The notes beneath the pieces were generated by a model. The model saw only the letters and a list, made by a program, of their open reading frames with translations, was not told the origin of the DNA and made no database searches. A program made the position numbers and the translations under genes. A stretch of DNA of 64,000 bases from Lotus japonicus (lineage: Eukaryota; Streptophyta; Magnoliopsida; Fabales; Fabaceae): assembly GCF_012489685.1 (NCBI RefSeq), contig NC_080045.1, positions 51,605,096-51,669,095 of the forward strand. The letters are read 5' to 3'. How positions within the stretch are numbered: position 1 is the first letter of the stretch; the number at the start of each line of letters is the position of its first letter. Shown one piece after another: positions 1-12,579 of the stretch.

Positions 1-268
1 GTGAATGGATTTGGCTTCACTGTGGTTTTACACCGTGTATTCAAACATGCACATCTTGAGCCCCCTTTTTCCCTCAACCTCCTATTCTACCATGCCTTTT
101 CCCTCTCTCCCTCAAAACTAGTGTTGGTTATCTACCACCAAACAGCAGACATAAGAAAAAGTAAATTGTGTGGTGACTAGCTTTTTGTATTGTGATGTAC
201 TGGTGCTCTGCTTATTTTGTCCCTCAAATGTGCATCTTATACACCCAAGATGTTACTTTTGTTTACTT

Positions 269-314
<46 letters not shown>

Positions 315-463
315 CTTATGTTTTTTTTATTGCGTACTATTTCTTGAATTTTTAGGCTGATAAAACATACATATTTCTGATAGAGGATACATATTCATTC
401 CTTCACAAGTAGAATGCTTCTACATTAAGCCTTTTTAACTCACCCTGTCAATTATGTCATGCA
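1..463 (+). other. 5' leader or leader intron of the WVD2-like gene
   Basis: No convincing coding ORF lies here. The stretch ends in a pyrimidine-rich tract and a good splice acceptor (CAG at about 462-464) just before the ATG of the WVD2-like gene, so most of it is probably a 5'-UTR intron. It contains an (AT)n microsatellite. The upstream non-coding exon may lie left of the window. This is inferred from the splice signal only. Confidence 0.5.
273..312. repeat. (AT)20 microsatellite
   Basis: About 20 uninterrupted AT units within the presumed leader intron of the WVD2-like gene. Likely polymorphic. Confidence 0.95.
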
Positions 464-468
464 GCATC

Positions 469-2556
469 ATGGGGAGAGAAGTTTCAGAAACACAGGTTGT
501 GGACAAGAAGCCAAATGGCGTAATAGCCGCTTCAAATGGTGATTCTAATGATAAAGCACACATTTCTTCTAAAATTGCAGCAGTTAAGGCTGAAGCAAAG
601 GATCATGAGGTAAAGGAATGTACCAAAGACAACGATTTTGTTGAGAAGTGCCATGAGAAGAAGGATGTTCTGAGCGCCAAAACCACAAACTGTAATACTG
701 ACTTACCTGAGAAGGAGATCGAGAAATCTGAAGTGCAGAAATTGGATGACAGTAAAAAGTTAACCTCGCCTGCTGCAAGAAAAGAGCATACAAATCACTC
801 TGTTTCTCAGCCATCTGATTTGGTTACTGAAAGGCAAGGATCCTACACACAGATTGTTGATACTAAAGCTGTTGCAACAGGTCTGAACTTGTCACCAAAT
901 GCTAACAGCATGCAGTCACCTTACTCATCAAAGAACTCGCAGGTAATTGATGTTCTTGCTTGATGTCATGTCATGGTATTTTCAAATTGAAATTGATCCA
1001 CTTAAATTTACAACTATACTGAGAATGAGCCTAGGATGCATTCCTAAGCGCCTAGCATATGTTGTGCATGGTAGCCATTATTAGGTTGGTATGAGATTAC
1101 TGATGTGCAAAATCTTTTCCATGTATTTTCAGCCAAACACACCATTTTCATCAAGTAAGCCCTTGCAACTTGATGATAAGAAGAACTATGATGATGAAGA
1201 TAACTGGTCTCTTGCTTCCTCGTATCCTCTAAACTTAAACATTTTAATGGTTTATGCTCAACAGAGCAGGTTTAGGTATATCTACATAACCTGTGCCATA
1301 GGAATACCTCTAAACTTACAATTATTGTTATGAATTTTATCAGAAAATGTTTCAAATTTGTGCTTTTATTGTTATATGAATACCTCTAAATATACAATTT
1401 TTTCCTTAACCACAAAAATTAGTGCTTTTTCTATGCGCACTGCTAGATCTAAGGTAACTCAGGGTTCAGCCCCTACATTTAAATGCTCAGCACGCGCAGA
1501 GAAACGGAAAGAGGTATAGATTTACTAACAAGTTAGTTGTGCTGTAAATTCTGTGAATCAGAGGATACTCCATGTTAATGTCACCTTTTTTAATTTGTCT
1601 ATCCAGTATTATCTGAAATTAGAGGAGAAAAAACAAGCTCTTCAAGAAGAAAAAAACCAGTATGAGGCAAGGCAAAAGGTACAGTGGTCCCTCCCTTTCA
1701 ATTGCATAATGCACACTCTACAATTGCATATCTTCTTGTCAAAAACATTATACCCCCCTTATTTTGGAAATTCTTCTACAACTGATTATGAAGCCAAAAT
1801 CAATTCTGGGAAGAATCTTAAAAGTTGGTTCTGATTAAAGATAACCGATTCAAACATGCTAACAAAGCCTGAGTTTTTGGTCCATGTACCTCATCCCATG
1901 TCAAATAGAATTGATCAAATGACATCTGTAATGTGTATTTAACCCTCATAGGAAGAGCAAGAAGCAGCCATCAAGCAGTTGAGAAAGAACTTGGTGATTA
2001 GAGCAAAACCAGTACCAAACTTCTACTATGAGGCACCTCCACCAAAGGCTGAACTCAAGAAGGTACTCTTTCCTTTTTCAGGATGCAATCAATACAACAG
2101 AAACATTATCATAGCCATTTGTGAAATACATAACAAAATTGGTTTGTTTAGTATGACATCACATTTGGATCTTTCCAAATGGAGTGTGTTGACAATTTCA
2201 AATTGTTACCAGCCATTTTTCGGAAAAATCATTTATCCAGTTTCCTTTTATGGCAGCTGCCACTGACTCGCCCCAAGTCACCAAAACTAAACAACCGGAG
2301 GAGGAGTCATGGTGATGCTGTGAACTCAATCTCTCCTGAAGTTTGTAGCCGAGCACGTCATAGCACTGGTAGCCGAATCAGAGGCGGTTCTAACACTCCT
2401 CTCACTCAAAGAAACAAGGACCAGGCCATTCGGCACAGTAGCAATGGCAGTTGCAAAACCAAAGAACGATCAAAAGTGGATACCGCAACAAAAACAGCTC
2501 CTCCCCAGATCACTGAGCTCCCAAACGCAGCAGACATATCAGTCCAATCGTACTGA
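469..2556 (+). CDS. WVD2-like (WDL) TPX2-domain microtubule-associated protein
   Basis: Six exons by GT-AG reading: 469-942, 1133-1221, 1423-1513, 1607-1678, 1952-2062 and 2257-2556, giving 378 residues. The phases join exactly. The start chosen is MGREVSET, typical of WDL proteins; an in-frame ATG at 454 probably lies in the leader intron because CAG at 462-464 is a strong acceptor. The N-terminal 150 residues are acidic and polar. [12 protein letters not shown] motif (about 178-188) is followed by the TPX2 signature at about 207-290: AEKRKE, a charged helix ([19 protein letters not shown]), [11 protein letters not shown] and [10 protein letters not shown]. Family members bind cortical microtubules and affect cell expansion and organ twisting, which is known for Arabidopsis WVD2 and WDLs and inferred here. 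The tail is basic and Ser-rich. The gene looks intact and converges on the histone H1 gene. Confidence 0.9.
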
Positions 2557-3794
2557 CCCGCCACTTGAGAGGAAAATACCCCCATTTTCTTTTCATTCGG
2601 ACTGACTCTTCTGATTTGTGTTAACTTGCGGTGTATATGGTTTTTGTAAGTTATATCAGCACACATCATATTCTTATGTAATGGTCGTCATTGATGTAAT
2701 ATGTAATGTACCAGATTGTGATGTTCCCCCAAACTAGTTCCCTGGATTTGACAAATGTTGTGACATATATATGTAGGAGTAGTAGCGTTTGGGATGTTAT
2801 ACGGTTTAATCTTCAGTGTTAAATTGGTGTTTTTGGGGGAACGTATTATGATTATGTAATGCACATTTTTGTTGCAGATTTAAGCTTGCATTTTAACATT
2901 TTTCTCATTGTTGTATGCAGTGTTTTGTTTTGTATGGTGGCGAAAAATGGATTAGGGTTTTGAAACCAAGCCCAATTTGAAGACAAAAATTTGTTTCAAA
3001 ATTGTAGAGTAGAGTATAAATCAAAAAACAAGAATAAGGGACATAGAATAACATGATGAAATCACCCACGGTTTCATGATGTAAAGGAAATTGTGTTACC
3101 TACATATTGCAAGTTATATCCCTTACATTCACGCAATCACGTGATTTTGAGACCGGTTTCATGATGAAAAGGGAATTGAGTTAACTATATATTGCAAATT
3201 ATTTATACCTTACATTCACGCAATCACGTGATTTTCGCCGTTCAATTAAAGATCGACCAACTCATATTTTTCATTTTGATTTAGGTTGCAAGTTATATAT
3301 ACCTCACATTCAAGCAATCGCATGATTGACTCGTACAATTAAATATCGATCAACTCATATTTTTCATTTCAATTTAGGTTACATGCAATTTACAATTTAG
3401 GAGCAGTAGCTTTTGGGATGTTATAGGGTTTAATCTTCAGTGTTAATTTGGTGTTTTAGGGGGGGCGTATTATGATTATGTAATGCACATTTTTGTTGCA
3501 GATTGCAAGGACAAGTCTCTTAAACCTAAAAAAAACCAAATTTTGTTGATTGTTATGCTAATATAAACAAAATGGAACATCAGAAACAGATGGAGATTTG
3601 AAATCTCATAAGACATGAGATGATAATTTGATTCATTCAGAACTCTGTCCAATACAACAGAACTTGTAGAAATTCTACCAAAGTAATTTACACCCAAACC
3701 AGTCTCCTACCACTATATCAATCTATAGTAAATCATAAAACAGAAATCAACAGCGCTAAACAACCAAATCCAAATCAAACACAAACCCTAATCT
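2557..3794. repeat. Convergent 3' regions with direct repeats
   Basis: This interval between the two convergent genes should contain both 3' UTRs. A 107-bp unit at 2774-2880 recurs at 3398-3504, offset 624 bp and about 90% identical; both copies end in GCACATTTTTGTTGCAGATT. Between them a unit of about 85 bp starting GGTTTCATGATG is tandemly repeated (3070 and 3154), with a third partial copy near 3283-3330 that keeps the CACATTCAAGCAATCGC part. No ORF is supported. Confidence 0.8.
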
Positions 3795-4473
3795 CTACTT
3801 CTTCGCTTTCTTCACCGGCGTTTTCACGCTCTTAGGCTTCTTCACTGCCTTCACCGGCGCCTTCCTTGCCGGCTTCGCAGCAACCTTCTTCACAGCCTTC
3901 ACCACCGCAGCAGCCTTCGCTTTCGGCTTAGCCGCCACCGCCTTAGGTTTCACGGCAGAGGCCTTCTTCACAACAGCAGCAGCAGCTTTTGCCTTCGGCT
4001 TTGCAACAGCCTTGGCAGTTGTTGTCTTAGCCTTCGGCTTCGGCTTGGCAGCAGCAGCAGCAGCTTTGGGCTTCTTGGCTGCAGGTGCAGCGGCGGCGGG
4101 AGCTGCTTTCGCCGGAGCAGGTCGAGACGGTGCTAGCTTGAAGGAGTTCTTCACCTTAACAAGCTTCCCGGCGGCAACCGACTTCTTGAGCTGATGCAGG
4201 ATGAGTTTGCGGAACGTCGGTGGAAGCTCCTTGTGCTTCCCTTCGATGAACTTGGTAATCGCGTGCTGGCTTGAACCGGTTCTCTCCTTCAAACTCGCAA
4301 TCGCTTCGGTAATCATCTGAATCACAAAACAAAACCAGAAAATCAGAATTCAAATTCAAAACTCACGAATCGGGAAATTAAGAAAGGAACTAGGGATTCG
4401 GAATTACCTCGGCGAAGGGAGGGTGGGAGAGCGGCTTCTTCGCCGGAGCGGCCTTCTTGGTGGCGGTGGTCAT
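3795..4473 (-). CDS. Histone H1 (linker histone)
   Basis: Two exons on the minus strand: exon 1 4408-4473 and exon 2 3795-4316, separated by a 91-bp GT-AG intron, giving 195 residues. The start is MTTATKKAAPAKK. The winged-helix globular domain spans about residues 17-83 and includes HPPFAEMITEAIASLKER, the conserved TGSSQHAI segment, and LHQLKKSVAAGKLVKVKNSF. The tail from about residue 84 is almost entirely Ala, Lys, Pro and Val, with KPKAK and AKK repeats, as expected for DNA-compacting C-terminal tails. It binds linker DNA in chromatin. Coding GC is far above that of the flanks. A TATA box lies about 110 bp upstream. It is short for an H1 but within the plant range. Confidence 0.95.
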
Positions 4474-4582
4474 GGCGGAGTTGGAAATCGGAGGAAACTG
4501 AATAACCGCTAGAGAGAGAAAGTGATGAGAGAGAATTGAAGAATGGATAGTGTGATGATGGGGACTACGGTGAGAGGAGTTT

Positions 4583-4591
4583 GTTTATATA
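4583..4591 (-). promoter_or_regulatory. TATA box of histone H1 gene
   Basis: TATATAAAC on the minus strand about 110 bp before the H1 start codon, followed by a pyrimidine-rich leader. Diverged versions of this promoter segment recur at about 6913-7190 and 22870-23225. Confidence 0.6.
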
Positions 4592-4989
4592 CAGAGTGGG
4601 GAGAGGGAAATGGTGCGTTCTGATTGGTGGAAAGAGGTTGTCACGGATCGATGAGTTTTGACGATGTTTAAATGTGAGTCGTTGGATGGAGGGTTATCGA
4701 CGGTCAGGAATGGAAGTCAGAGGATGGACTCGGATTGATAGTGTTAGCTAGTTACCTTTTGGAGATTCCGGATGGAGGCTGATTTGCTTTATGTGGTTTT
4801 CGGTTTTGGTTGGTTTTCTTTGCATGGATTTGGATTATTTTGAAATTTGAATTAATTACTAAAATCCTTGATTTACGCTTAATTTTTTAACGATCATTTT
4901 ATTTTTGTAAAAGTAATTTTTAATAGTTTCTCTTTCAAATTATTTGTTTGCTAAAGAATAAAATATCATATATATATATATATATATAA

Positions 4990-5170
4990 TCTTTTAATCA
5001 AGTGAGTTAACGTAGTGGTATAACAGTTTGTCTCTTAAGCGGCCGGTTGGACTTTAGAGGTTCGACTCCTAACTCTTATGAATTGAAAATGAGTAATGGT
5101 TATCGAAATAAATTATCCAACTTGTATTTATAAACATGATGATTATTGTCTCAATGACTTGAGATCTTTA
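4990..5170 (+). mobile_element. tRNA-derived SINE
   Basis: Pol III-like internal boxes are visible: an A box TTAACGTAGTGG at 5007-5018 and a B box AGGTTCGACTCC at 5058-5069. The spacing matches a tRNA-related SINE head. The stretch does not fold as a full tRNA. It is preceded by a TA-rich tract at about 4968-4988. The 3' end is not clear. Confidence 0.55.
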
Positions 5171-6479
5171 GGAATCATTAGCGTAGGACTTTCAGGATCT
5201 TAGTTATCTTTATATAACTTGGTGATGTTGCACTAATTGTGCGAGTTACGTCTGCTCGGCCAGCGTTTGGATGTGATGTTCCTTGCTTTATTCATCTCGG
5301 CCAACCAACATGGTGTTTAACCTTGGATGTACGACCTTTGGGCTGACTGAGATGCTATTAGGCTTTGTGACCACTTAGAGCGGCTGGAACAGGAGGCCCC
5401 AGCTTGGCATGTAACATAATGCAAAAGTCGAGCGGAAGCGCACTTCTCTAAAAGTAATATGAGTTGCCTGAGAGGGTGTTCTAGACGCCATTTTTCCCGA
5501 TTGAAAAATGATATCCAGCTCTCATTTGGACCTCTCAAGCTGCATTGTTTGTCTTAGAGCAAAGGAAAAACCTTTAGGCTCTCCTTTTCCATTTTAAAGG
5601 GGAACTCTTTTTTATTGGTTTTGTGGACTTTCTAAAATGCCTTACGTCACAAATTCAAATCATTTCAACCCTAAAACTTTTTTTTTAATCTCATTCCCTT
5701 ATTTCGCAAATTCCTTGAAATTGGTCACAAATTTTGAGTCTAAGAATAAATTCTACACGTAAATATTCTTCATCAATTTCCCAACATTCCGCCTTTTTAT
5801 TCAAACTTTGATGGATCCCCTTTTCATCCAGGTACAGTCTTTGTCTTGTGTTTTCCTTTGTAGAATAGACTACCCCTTACTGTGAAATTCTTATATTTTC
5901 CTTTCTTGGCTTACCCTTACGAACATTTTGATTATTCAGCCAAAATTCTTTCCCCTTCCTCAGAGGAATTGGCTTTATGTCTCCTTCCTAGCTTGATTCT
6001 TTCTCTAGTTAATGCTCCAAAACCTTTTGGAAGGGATTAAACGAGGTCATTCCAAATGAAAGTTCGTCTAGATATATTTGTGAAATCAACTCTATAGATT
6101 CAATTTCCAAAGGATGTTAAAATTATTCCCCACTACACTTTCCTGCAACCCTTGGTGCTTACAACTTGTTGTAGGTACGAATCTGATAGTGAATGTCGAT
6201 GTGAGCCACCCACATTGAGCCTTTCCCATTATTTGATCGCATCGACGCTATAGCCTTTGGTATTTCAAGCCACCCAGACGATCCTTTCTTTTCGCCGTGA
6301 GCAACCAACACCATTAGAAGCGCCATCGCAGTATGCTCTGACGTTGAGTTGGTGGAGCAGGTTCGTCAATGTCAAAGCGTTGGTAGAAGAGGAAAGGAAG
6401 AAGGAAGAAGAAATATATTTTTTTACCTTGATGAGAGGGTTGTTCTCATCCTTTGATTTTACTAAATTAATAATTAGCT
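5171..6479. other. Uncharacterised intergenic or degenerate repeat DNA
   Basis: No intact ORF. The stretch is less AT-rich than its surroundings and has short open segments full of stops (for example around 5300-5540 on the minus strand and 6257-6520 on the plus strand). It has the look of a decayed retroelement, but I recognise no RT, integrase or gag motif. Confidence 0.3.
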
Positions 6480-7194
6480 TTTGTGAGTTTGGGGTTGAGG
6501 TTCTGGGTTGGGTTGTATGAATCTGGAAAAATAGAAAATATTATTGGGTTGTATTTTCTTTCAAATTAAAATTGATTAATTTTATTTATCCGATTAAGGA
6601 AAAATTGGCACACATCAATTATGTCACAAACACAACATTTTTTTTGCTCACCTCGTGATTCGCTCTAAGGCCAATGATACAATTAACAACTTCATTGTTA
6701 GCAAGTTTGGGCAAAACAAATATGTTTGTAAATCACAAGCTGAAGCCCGAACATACACCTTATTCATGATTTCATTAAATCACATGTTCTTGCTTCAGCT
6801 CGTGATTCGCAAACATACTTGAAGGGAATACCTCATGAGAAAGAAGCTTCAAATGAAGGGAAGATGACACTATAAGTGAATTTTAGGTTTATGTGCATGT
6901 AAAAAATAAGAAGTGATTGTGATGATGAGAACTCTGGTGAGAGAAGATTTACATAGAGGAGGGAAAAGGGAAATGGTGAGCGCTGATTGATCCAAATAAG
7001 AGTCGCACAGATCCAAATTGTTTTTTACAATACTCGAATATGAACCTTTTGGATGAATGCTTATCTACGGTGGAGATTGCAAGTCAGTTGAGACACTTGG
7101 ATTGAGCGTTAACTATTATGTTATTTTGCGTTCGTGTTTTGATTGGGTGTGTTTTATGGATTAGCATTACTTGCATACATCCATATACGATTAA
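6480..7194. repeat. Copy 1 of a duplicated block carrying a histone H1 5'-flank relic
   Basis: Similar throughout to 22430-23225, beginning at the GGTTCTGGGTTGGGTTGTAT region. Positions 6913-7190 also match, at lower identity, the H1 promoter at about 4550-4830. Shared blocks include GTGATGATG, GGTGAGAG, AGGGAAATGGTG, CTGATTG, GGATG followed by TTATC and ACGGT, and TTGGATTGAG against CGGATTGATA. No H1 coding exon is recognisable. The block resumes after the insertion, at about 12613-12735, with the TTTATAAACTTAT segment. Confidence 0.7.
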
Positions 7195-7366
7195 CTAGAA
7201 ATTAAACCCGTGCATTGCACGGGTTTGTTTTTAAGTTATGTGTCTATTATTTGTAAAAATAATTTATGTAATATGAAAAATTATTGAATAGTAGATAATT
7301 AAGAATATGATAAACATATGTAATGTAATTACATTAATGAAGCTCAATAAAAAATTTATTGTACAC

Positions 7367-7552
7367 TAATTTTTTAGTTTTTTTTAGTTATAAACATTTG
7401 GTACCGTTCACTCTTTGGATATACCGACAGATTCGAGATTTAGTCACAATTAAGACTCCTCATTCCTCCCCCATTGTGTATTGTGTGAGGATCGAATCCG
7501 AGAGCTCTTCACACTCACTCAGTCTGCGTTGCCAACTGAGCTACCCCTCTTA
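7367..7552 (-). mobile_element. tRNA-derived SINE, minus strand
   Basis: On the minus strand, an A box TAGCTCAGTTGG (complement of 7532-7543) and a B box GGATTCGATCC (complement of 7489-7499) are almost canonical. A non-tRNA body and an A-rich tail follow (AACTAAAAAAAACTAAAAAA, near 7367-7388). It sits inside the outer Helitron-like insertion. Confidence 0.65.
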
Positions 7553-8384
7553 TGTTAATTTTTTAGTATATTAAAGCACATATTTTATATTTTATATTTT
7601 ATGTTTCTTTAATAAAAATTATTTTCAATTTATTTGGTGATTATTTGTTTAAATAGTAATGCACTTTCAATATTAAGTAAATTGATGAAAATATATAATT
7701 AGAGCTGAATACAGTGTTTGTGTAAAATCATCTATCTATAAAAGTAAAAGACTTTTATAAAGTGATATTTATCTCTTACTTTCATGTTTTGGCCATGAAA
7801 TTAGTGTTTTCAGTTGAGACTTTATGGAAAGTGTGCTAATGAAAGTTTAATGTCGAAACATATTCTTAGTTACACATATAAAATTTATACTATTTATTGT
7901 ATAATGAGTATTTAATTAGTTAATATGCAGTTTGTAAGAGCAAATATTTTTTAACTTAATTATGAATTAAGATAATAATTTATCTTATTCGATAAATTTT
8001 TATAGTTTTATAGAAGGTAAAAAATTAAAAAACCTCATAAGACTATTTGAAAACACAAATAGTTCAACCTAATGAATGTCTATTACAATGGTTAAAATTA
8101 TCTCTTTGGATCCTTGAGAAAGGAATGCACTTTATGATAGACCTTTAACTTTCACTACACTTGAGTAGAACATGCAGTAGAGGATACAACACAAATAAAT
8201 TATAAGGACTTAGTTAAAAAAGATTCTTAAACTCGTGTAGCATAATAATTTGCAAAAGTGAAAGTTGGTTAAGAATGATTGTTCTTTTTTATCAATGAAG
8301 AAATATTGTAGATATATCAAATATGATACCATTTAGGAACTTTATTAAATACTTCATTGCATATTACATTTTGTTTATTGTATA

Positions 8385-11300
8385 CTAGTACTTTTACCCG
8401 TGCGATGCACGGGGGTTATTCATTTATGTTTATCGTGTATATTTTTTCTTTTTAAATTTGTGTTTTTTATGTTTATTGATAGAAAATTTATTATGAATTA
8501 AAAGAATAAAATTAATTTTAGATATTAGTAAATATAAATTTGTATACTTTTTCAAGTGATGAATGTATTTGTTTTTATTTTGTAGAAGCGGTGAAATTAA
8601 ATTTTTTGTGGTTTTTGTCCTAACTTTTTTTTGTATGAGCTTTGATTAAATATGCATTTACCACTATGTTGGGTAATAAGTCTTCGTCTATATGTAAAAT
8701 ATAATCACTTAAATACTTTCAGGATTCTTTCTAAACAAATTATGCCCTTAAAAGCAGATATGTTAATAGTAATGTAGCAAAAAGTCTTCTAAGATTGTTT
8801 GTTGTGCTGCAATGCAAGACTTATGTTACTTCATCAATGTATTCTTTATCATCATATAGCACACGTCCTTGAATGTGTCATATGTAACTTTATAGTCCTT
8901 GAATGTGTCATATGTAACTTTATATACTTTTCTTATGTTTAGAAATTAATGAGCCCCTTTATAAAATTTAGCAATAACTTTAGGTAATATTAACTTTTTT
9001 GTAGCCTATAAAAATCTGTGTTACTTTTGATACATTTATAAAAAGAAATTATGAATTAAAAGATTTAAATTAAATTCAGATATAAGAAATCATAAATTTG
9101 GAAGCTTTGTTTTACCGTGAAAAAAAAAACATGAAAATAAACCTATTTGTAAACCATGAAAACACCTATTTATAAACCATGAAAACTGTCCAATATTAAG
9201 TTGGATGAAATCAATAGAAAATCATTACAAAATCAAAGCGCGAGTTATAGCACATTTAGACATTCTAAGCTAAAAAATCAGTATCTAGCCTCTGGTATAT
9301 GCACTTGCAAAATGACTAAAAGTTCGAGCCTTAATTCAATGCGAATAAGTCAAAGCAGACTATATGAAGTGCACATTTTGAATGAGTGTTGTTGCTAATT
9401 TATATAGTTGTAGGACCGGTTAGTGGAAAATTTATTTTTTGGAGTGATATCATATTTCGTATTAAATCCACCACCTTTAATTTTTATGTTCTAAATTTTA
9501 ATATTAATATTAATTAAAAACTACTTAATAATTCTCTAGATCAAAACATATTAATTGTGACCTATGAAATTCTCTAAATTATACTATGAACCAAATAGTA
9601 ATGGGCTAAATAATAATAAACTCATTTACAAAAAATTCAAGGTAAATAATTAATGTTTTAATATAATTAAAAACCATTAATTTAATACTTATATAGTTTC
9701 ATGGAAAATGCATAATGGGAAGGTTATTTTCTACATTGATATGATATTAAACACACTATCTTTATCTTTTATGGATTAATATTAATATTAATTTTTATTT
9801 AACTAATAATTCAATAAATCAAAACTAACTTTGTGTGCTCTATGAAATTTCCTAACTCATATGAACCAAATACCTACACTTTTTATATATTTTAAGGTAA
9901 ATAGAAGAAAGATATATTTTCTAACTTATATATAGCCCATATAGTATATTAATGTGTTTTCTTTAATAAAAAAATCAGTTTATTCTAGTTTTATTTGTAT
10001 ATAAAGAATTTGACCCTGAAAAGAAAATAGGACCAATATCCTTCAATTTTTGGTCTAGAAAATATCATTAATAAAAAAATTGAAAATAATAAATCACTTA
10101 TTATGAAAATCTAACTTGAAGGTTAGAAATTCTTTTGTCATATAATCATTCAAAGAAAAATGTCTTCATGCTAGATCTAAGTGAATTTTTTTCAAAAGCA
10201 TAAACTTTTATTCATTAAGAAAATAAAAATCGAGAAAAAATCTTTCTCAATTTGACAAAGAGTCAAAATATGACATAAAATATATCTATTACACTCAACG
10301 AAACATACCTTCACAATTGACAAAGAAAGCCAAATAAAAGGGTTGTCAACCTACAAAACAATCTTTAAAAAATTATTCAATGATAATTTAGATGTTAAAT
10401 GATATGAATGAATAATTGGGCCATTGGAAAGCAATTTTTCAAGTGTTTTGAGTCCCTTGAGGATGTTCTCAAAAACTTCTCAATGCCATACACCAAATTT
10501 TTCAAGGACGACAAATAGGCAATAGAAAGATTGAATCAAACTAAGAAGAATGATATAAAGAAACTATATAGAAGATGAGAGTTCATAAAGTTTAGTTAGT
10601 TGGCTACCTTGAGATGTACAACTTTTTAATGGCTAACACCAAGCCTAACATGAGAAACTTAATATCGGTTACATTATACCTTAGAGAGTAGATCAACCGC
10701 AACAATTGACCTCAGATGACTTCAAATCTTGGATTGGTTTTCGAACCAAGAAGAATGCATATTGGAAACATACTGACACAAAAATAGAAAAATAAATCAC
10801 AGAAAAATGAAATCGATAAACATAGTCATTGTTCAGGAAATCCTGATCTTACATCCTTATAGAAAAATCTACAGAAAAAATAAATAACAAAACAGAACAT
10901 GTGCACTGTCTAAAAACCGCATTGATTTTTTATGCAGGATTTACAAAACTTGAAACCTACAACATAAGCTAGAAGCTCACCAATTTCACAGCAGCAAAGA
11001 AACTCTGCATAGAGTTATGATTTGTAGTCACTGACAACTTTGGAGCCCAAAAATGTAGATGAGATTAATGGAAAGACGTAGACAAATCAAACAAATGAAG
11101 AGTATTTATACCTAAAGACTCAACCATGAAGGATATGAAAAGCCCCAACTCTTCCCTATTCCATTCATTGAATATTATTCATTTTAGAATCAATTAAAAT
11201 TAGATGAGAAGTTTCAGATAATGAAAAGTCATGAATCATTAATTTAAAAAAGATGAAACAATTAGAATATTGAAAGATCAAGAATTATTTTAAAGTATTA

Positions 11301-11902
11301 AAATCATTAAAGTGATCTCAAATTTTAAAATCAATTTCATAAGAGATGAATTAAAAAATATTTTTTTTATAAATGTATAAAAAAATATAAATATTTGATT
11401 GGACAAATGGCGAAATTAAAAGAGAAATAAAACTACATAAATTTTAAAAATTTAGAATAAATAAAAAACTAAAAAACTATGTGCTAACAAAATAACTTAT
11501 TTGTATATCACTAAAAAATCACATAATAAATAAAAATATTTTTTAAAAAGGTTGCTTGATTGTTAAAGAATTGTTGATTAACCTAATGGAATATGAAAAA
11601 TCAATGTTATTTAAAACCACAAATTAATTAATGTTTAAATTTAAAATGTTAAATTTTATATTACTTTTTTATGTGAATATGATTGTAGAATTTGAAAGGT
11701 TCTTGTGACATTATTAGACACTTTGAAGTTGGATCAATTGTTCTTTTTAAGGTTACATGGAATGAATGGCTGAGATTCAATCTAAGCAAAATAAAATGCA
11801 TTTTTACTAAAATATCCATACTCATCTTTCACAGTTTATAAAATTAATTGTTGAATGACAGTTTGCCCCCAAAGTTGCATAAACTCTCCCTTTATATATA
11901 GT

Positions 11903-11907
<5 letters not shown>
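8385..11907 (-). mobile_element. Non-autonomous Helitron, 3.5 kb
   Basis: On the minus strand the element begins TCTATACTATATATAAAGGG at 11907, a classic plant Helitron 5' end, preceded by A. It ends with a 7-bp hairpin, CCCGTGC (8397-8403), loop GAT, GCACGGG (8407-8413), then CTAG at 8385-8388, with T flanking. Insertion between A and T is as expected. No RepHel or RPA ORF is visible and the interior is AT-rich. The 5' edge abuts a GATA microsatellite, so the exact first base is ambiguous by one repeat unit. Confidence 0.75.
9390..9875. repeat. Two diverged tandem units of about 285 bp inside the Helitron
   Basis: The unit from 9390 (TTATATAGTT, GGAAAAT, TGATATCATAT, ATTAATATTAATT, TATGAACCAAATA) recurs from about 9676 in the same order. 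AT-rich and non-coding. Confidence 0.6.

Positions 11908-11941
<34 letters not shown>
11905..11941. repeat. (GATA)9 microsatellite at a Helitron 5' border
   Basis: Nine GATA units directly next to the Helitron 5' TC. The microsatellite either grew from the terminal TCTATA or was the target. Confidence 0.9.
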
Positions 11942-11942
<1 letters not shown>

Positions 11943-12579
11943 GTGCAACAATGATAAACCTGATAGAAAGTTATAAACTCATATTAAATATTTTTAAAAA
12001 ATATATTTTAAATCAAAATTATAACTACTATCGACCAAAAATTTTAAAATTGAACAATTTTGACAAATAAATTTAATTTAATTATTCTATTATTTTTTAT
12101 AACTAACATGACATGCATAGCATATTTAATATATATCTCCTAATTTAATTAAATTAATTTTTAATATATTTAATTTATATATCATCATATATGTAGTTAA
12201 ATAGAAAATTACTCTATGATAATTTTAACTATAAATAATTATTTAATAAAAAATATTTCTTAATTTTAAATCTATTTTATCTAAATTAATTAATTATAAA
12301 TATTATTTATAATTAATTAATTTTAATTCTTAATATTTTTCAACTCAAGTTATTTTTTTTTAAATTATAAATATTATTATTTAATATATATATATATATA
12401 TATTTTTATGAATATTTAATGTAGGTAGTTGAATAGCTTTTGACAATACAATTATTTTTTCTATTTTTAATCCTATTATTTAATATATTTATTATAAAGA
12501 TAATTTGTTATTTCTTAATGCATTATAATACATGCAATCTTTACTAATGTATTTAATGTAATGGTTCAAGTGTGCTTTA

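Noticed and set aside
4012..4194. Ala/Gly-rich ORF on the plus strand
   Set aside because: Antisense shadow of the Ala/Lys-rich tail of histone H1.
7489..7543. A and B boxes resembling a tRNA gene (also at 5007, 42593, 45615 and 29520)
   Set aside because: No complete cloverleaf or acceptor stem is evident, and A-rich or LINE-like tails follow; SINE heads fit better.
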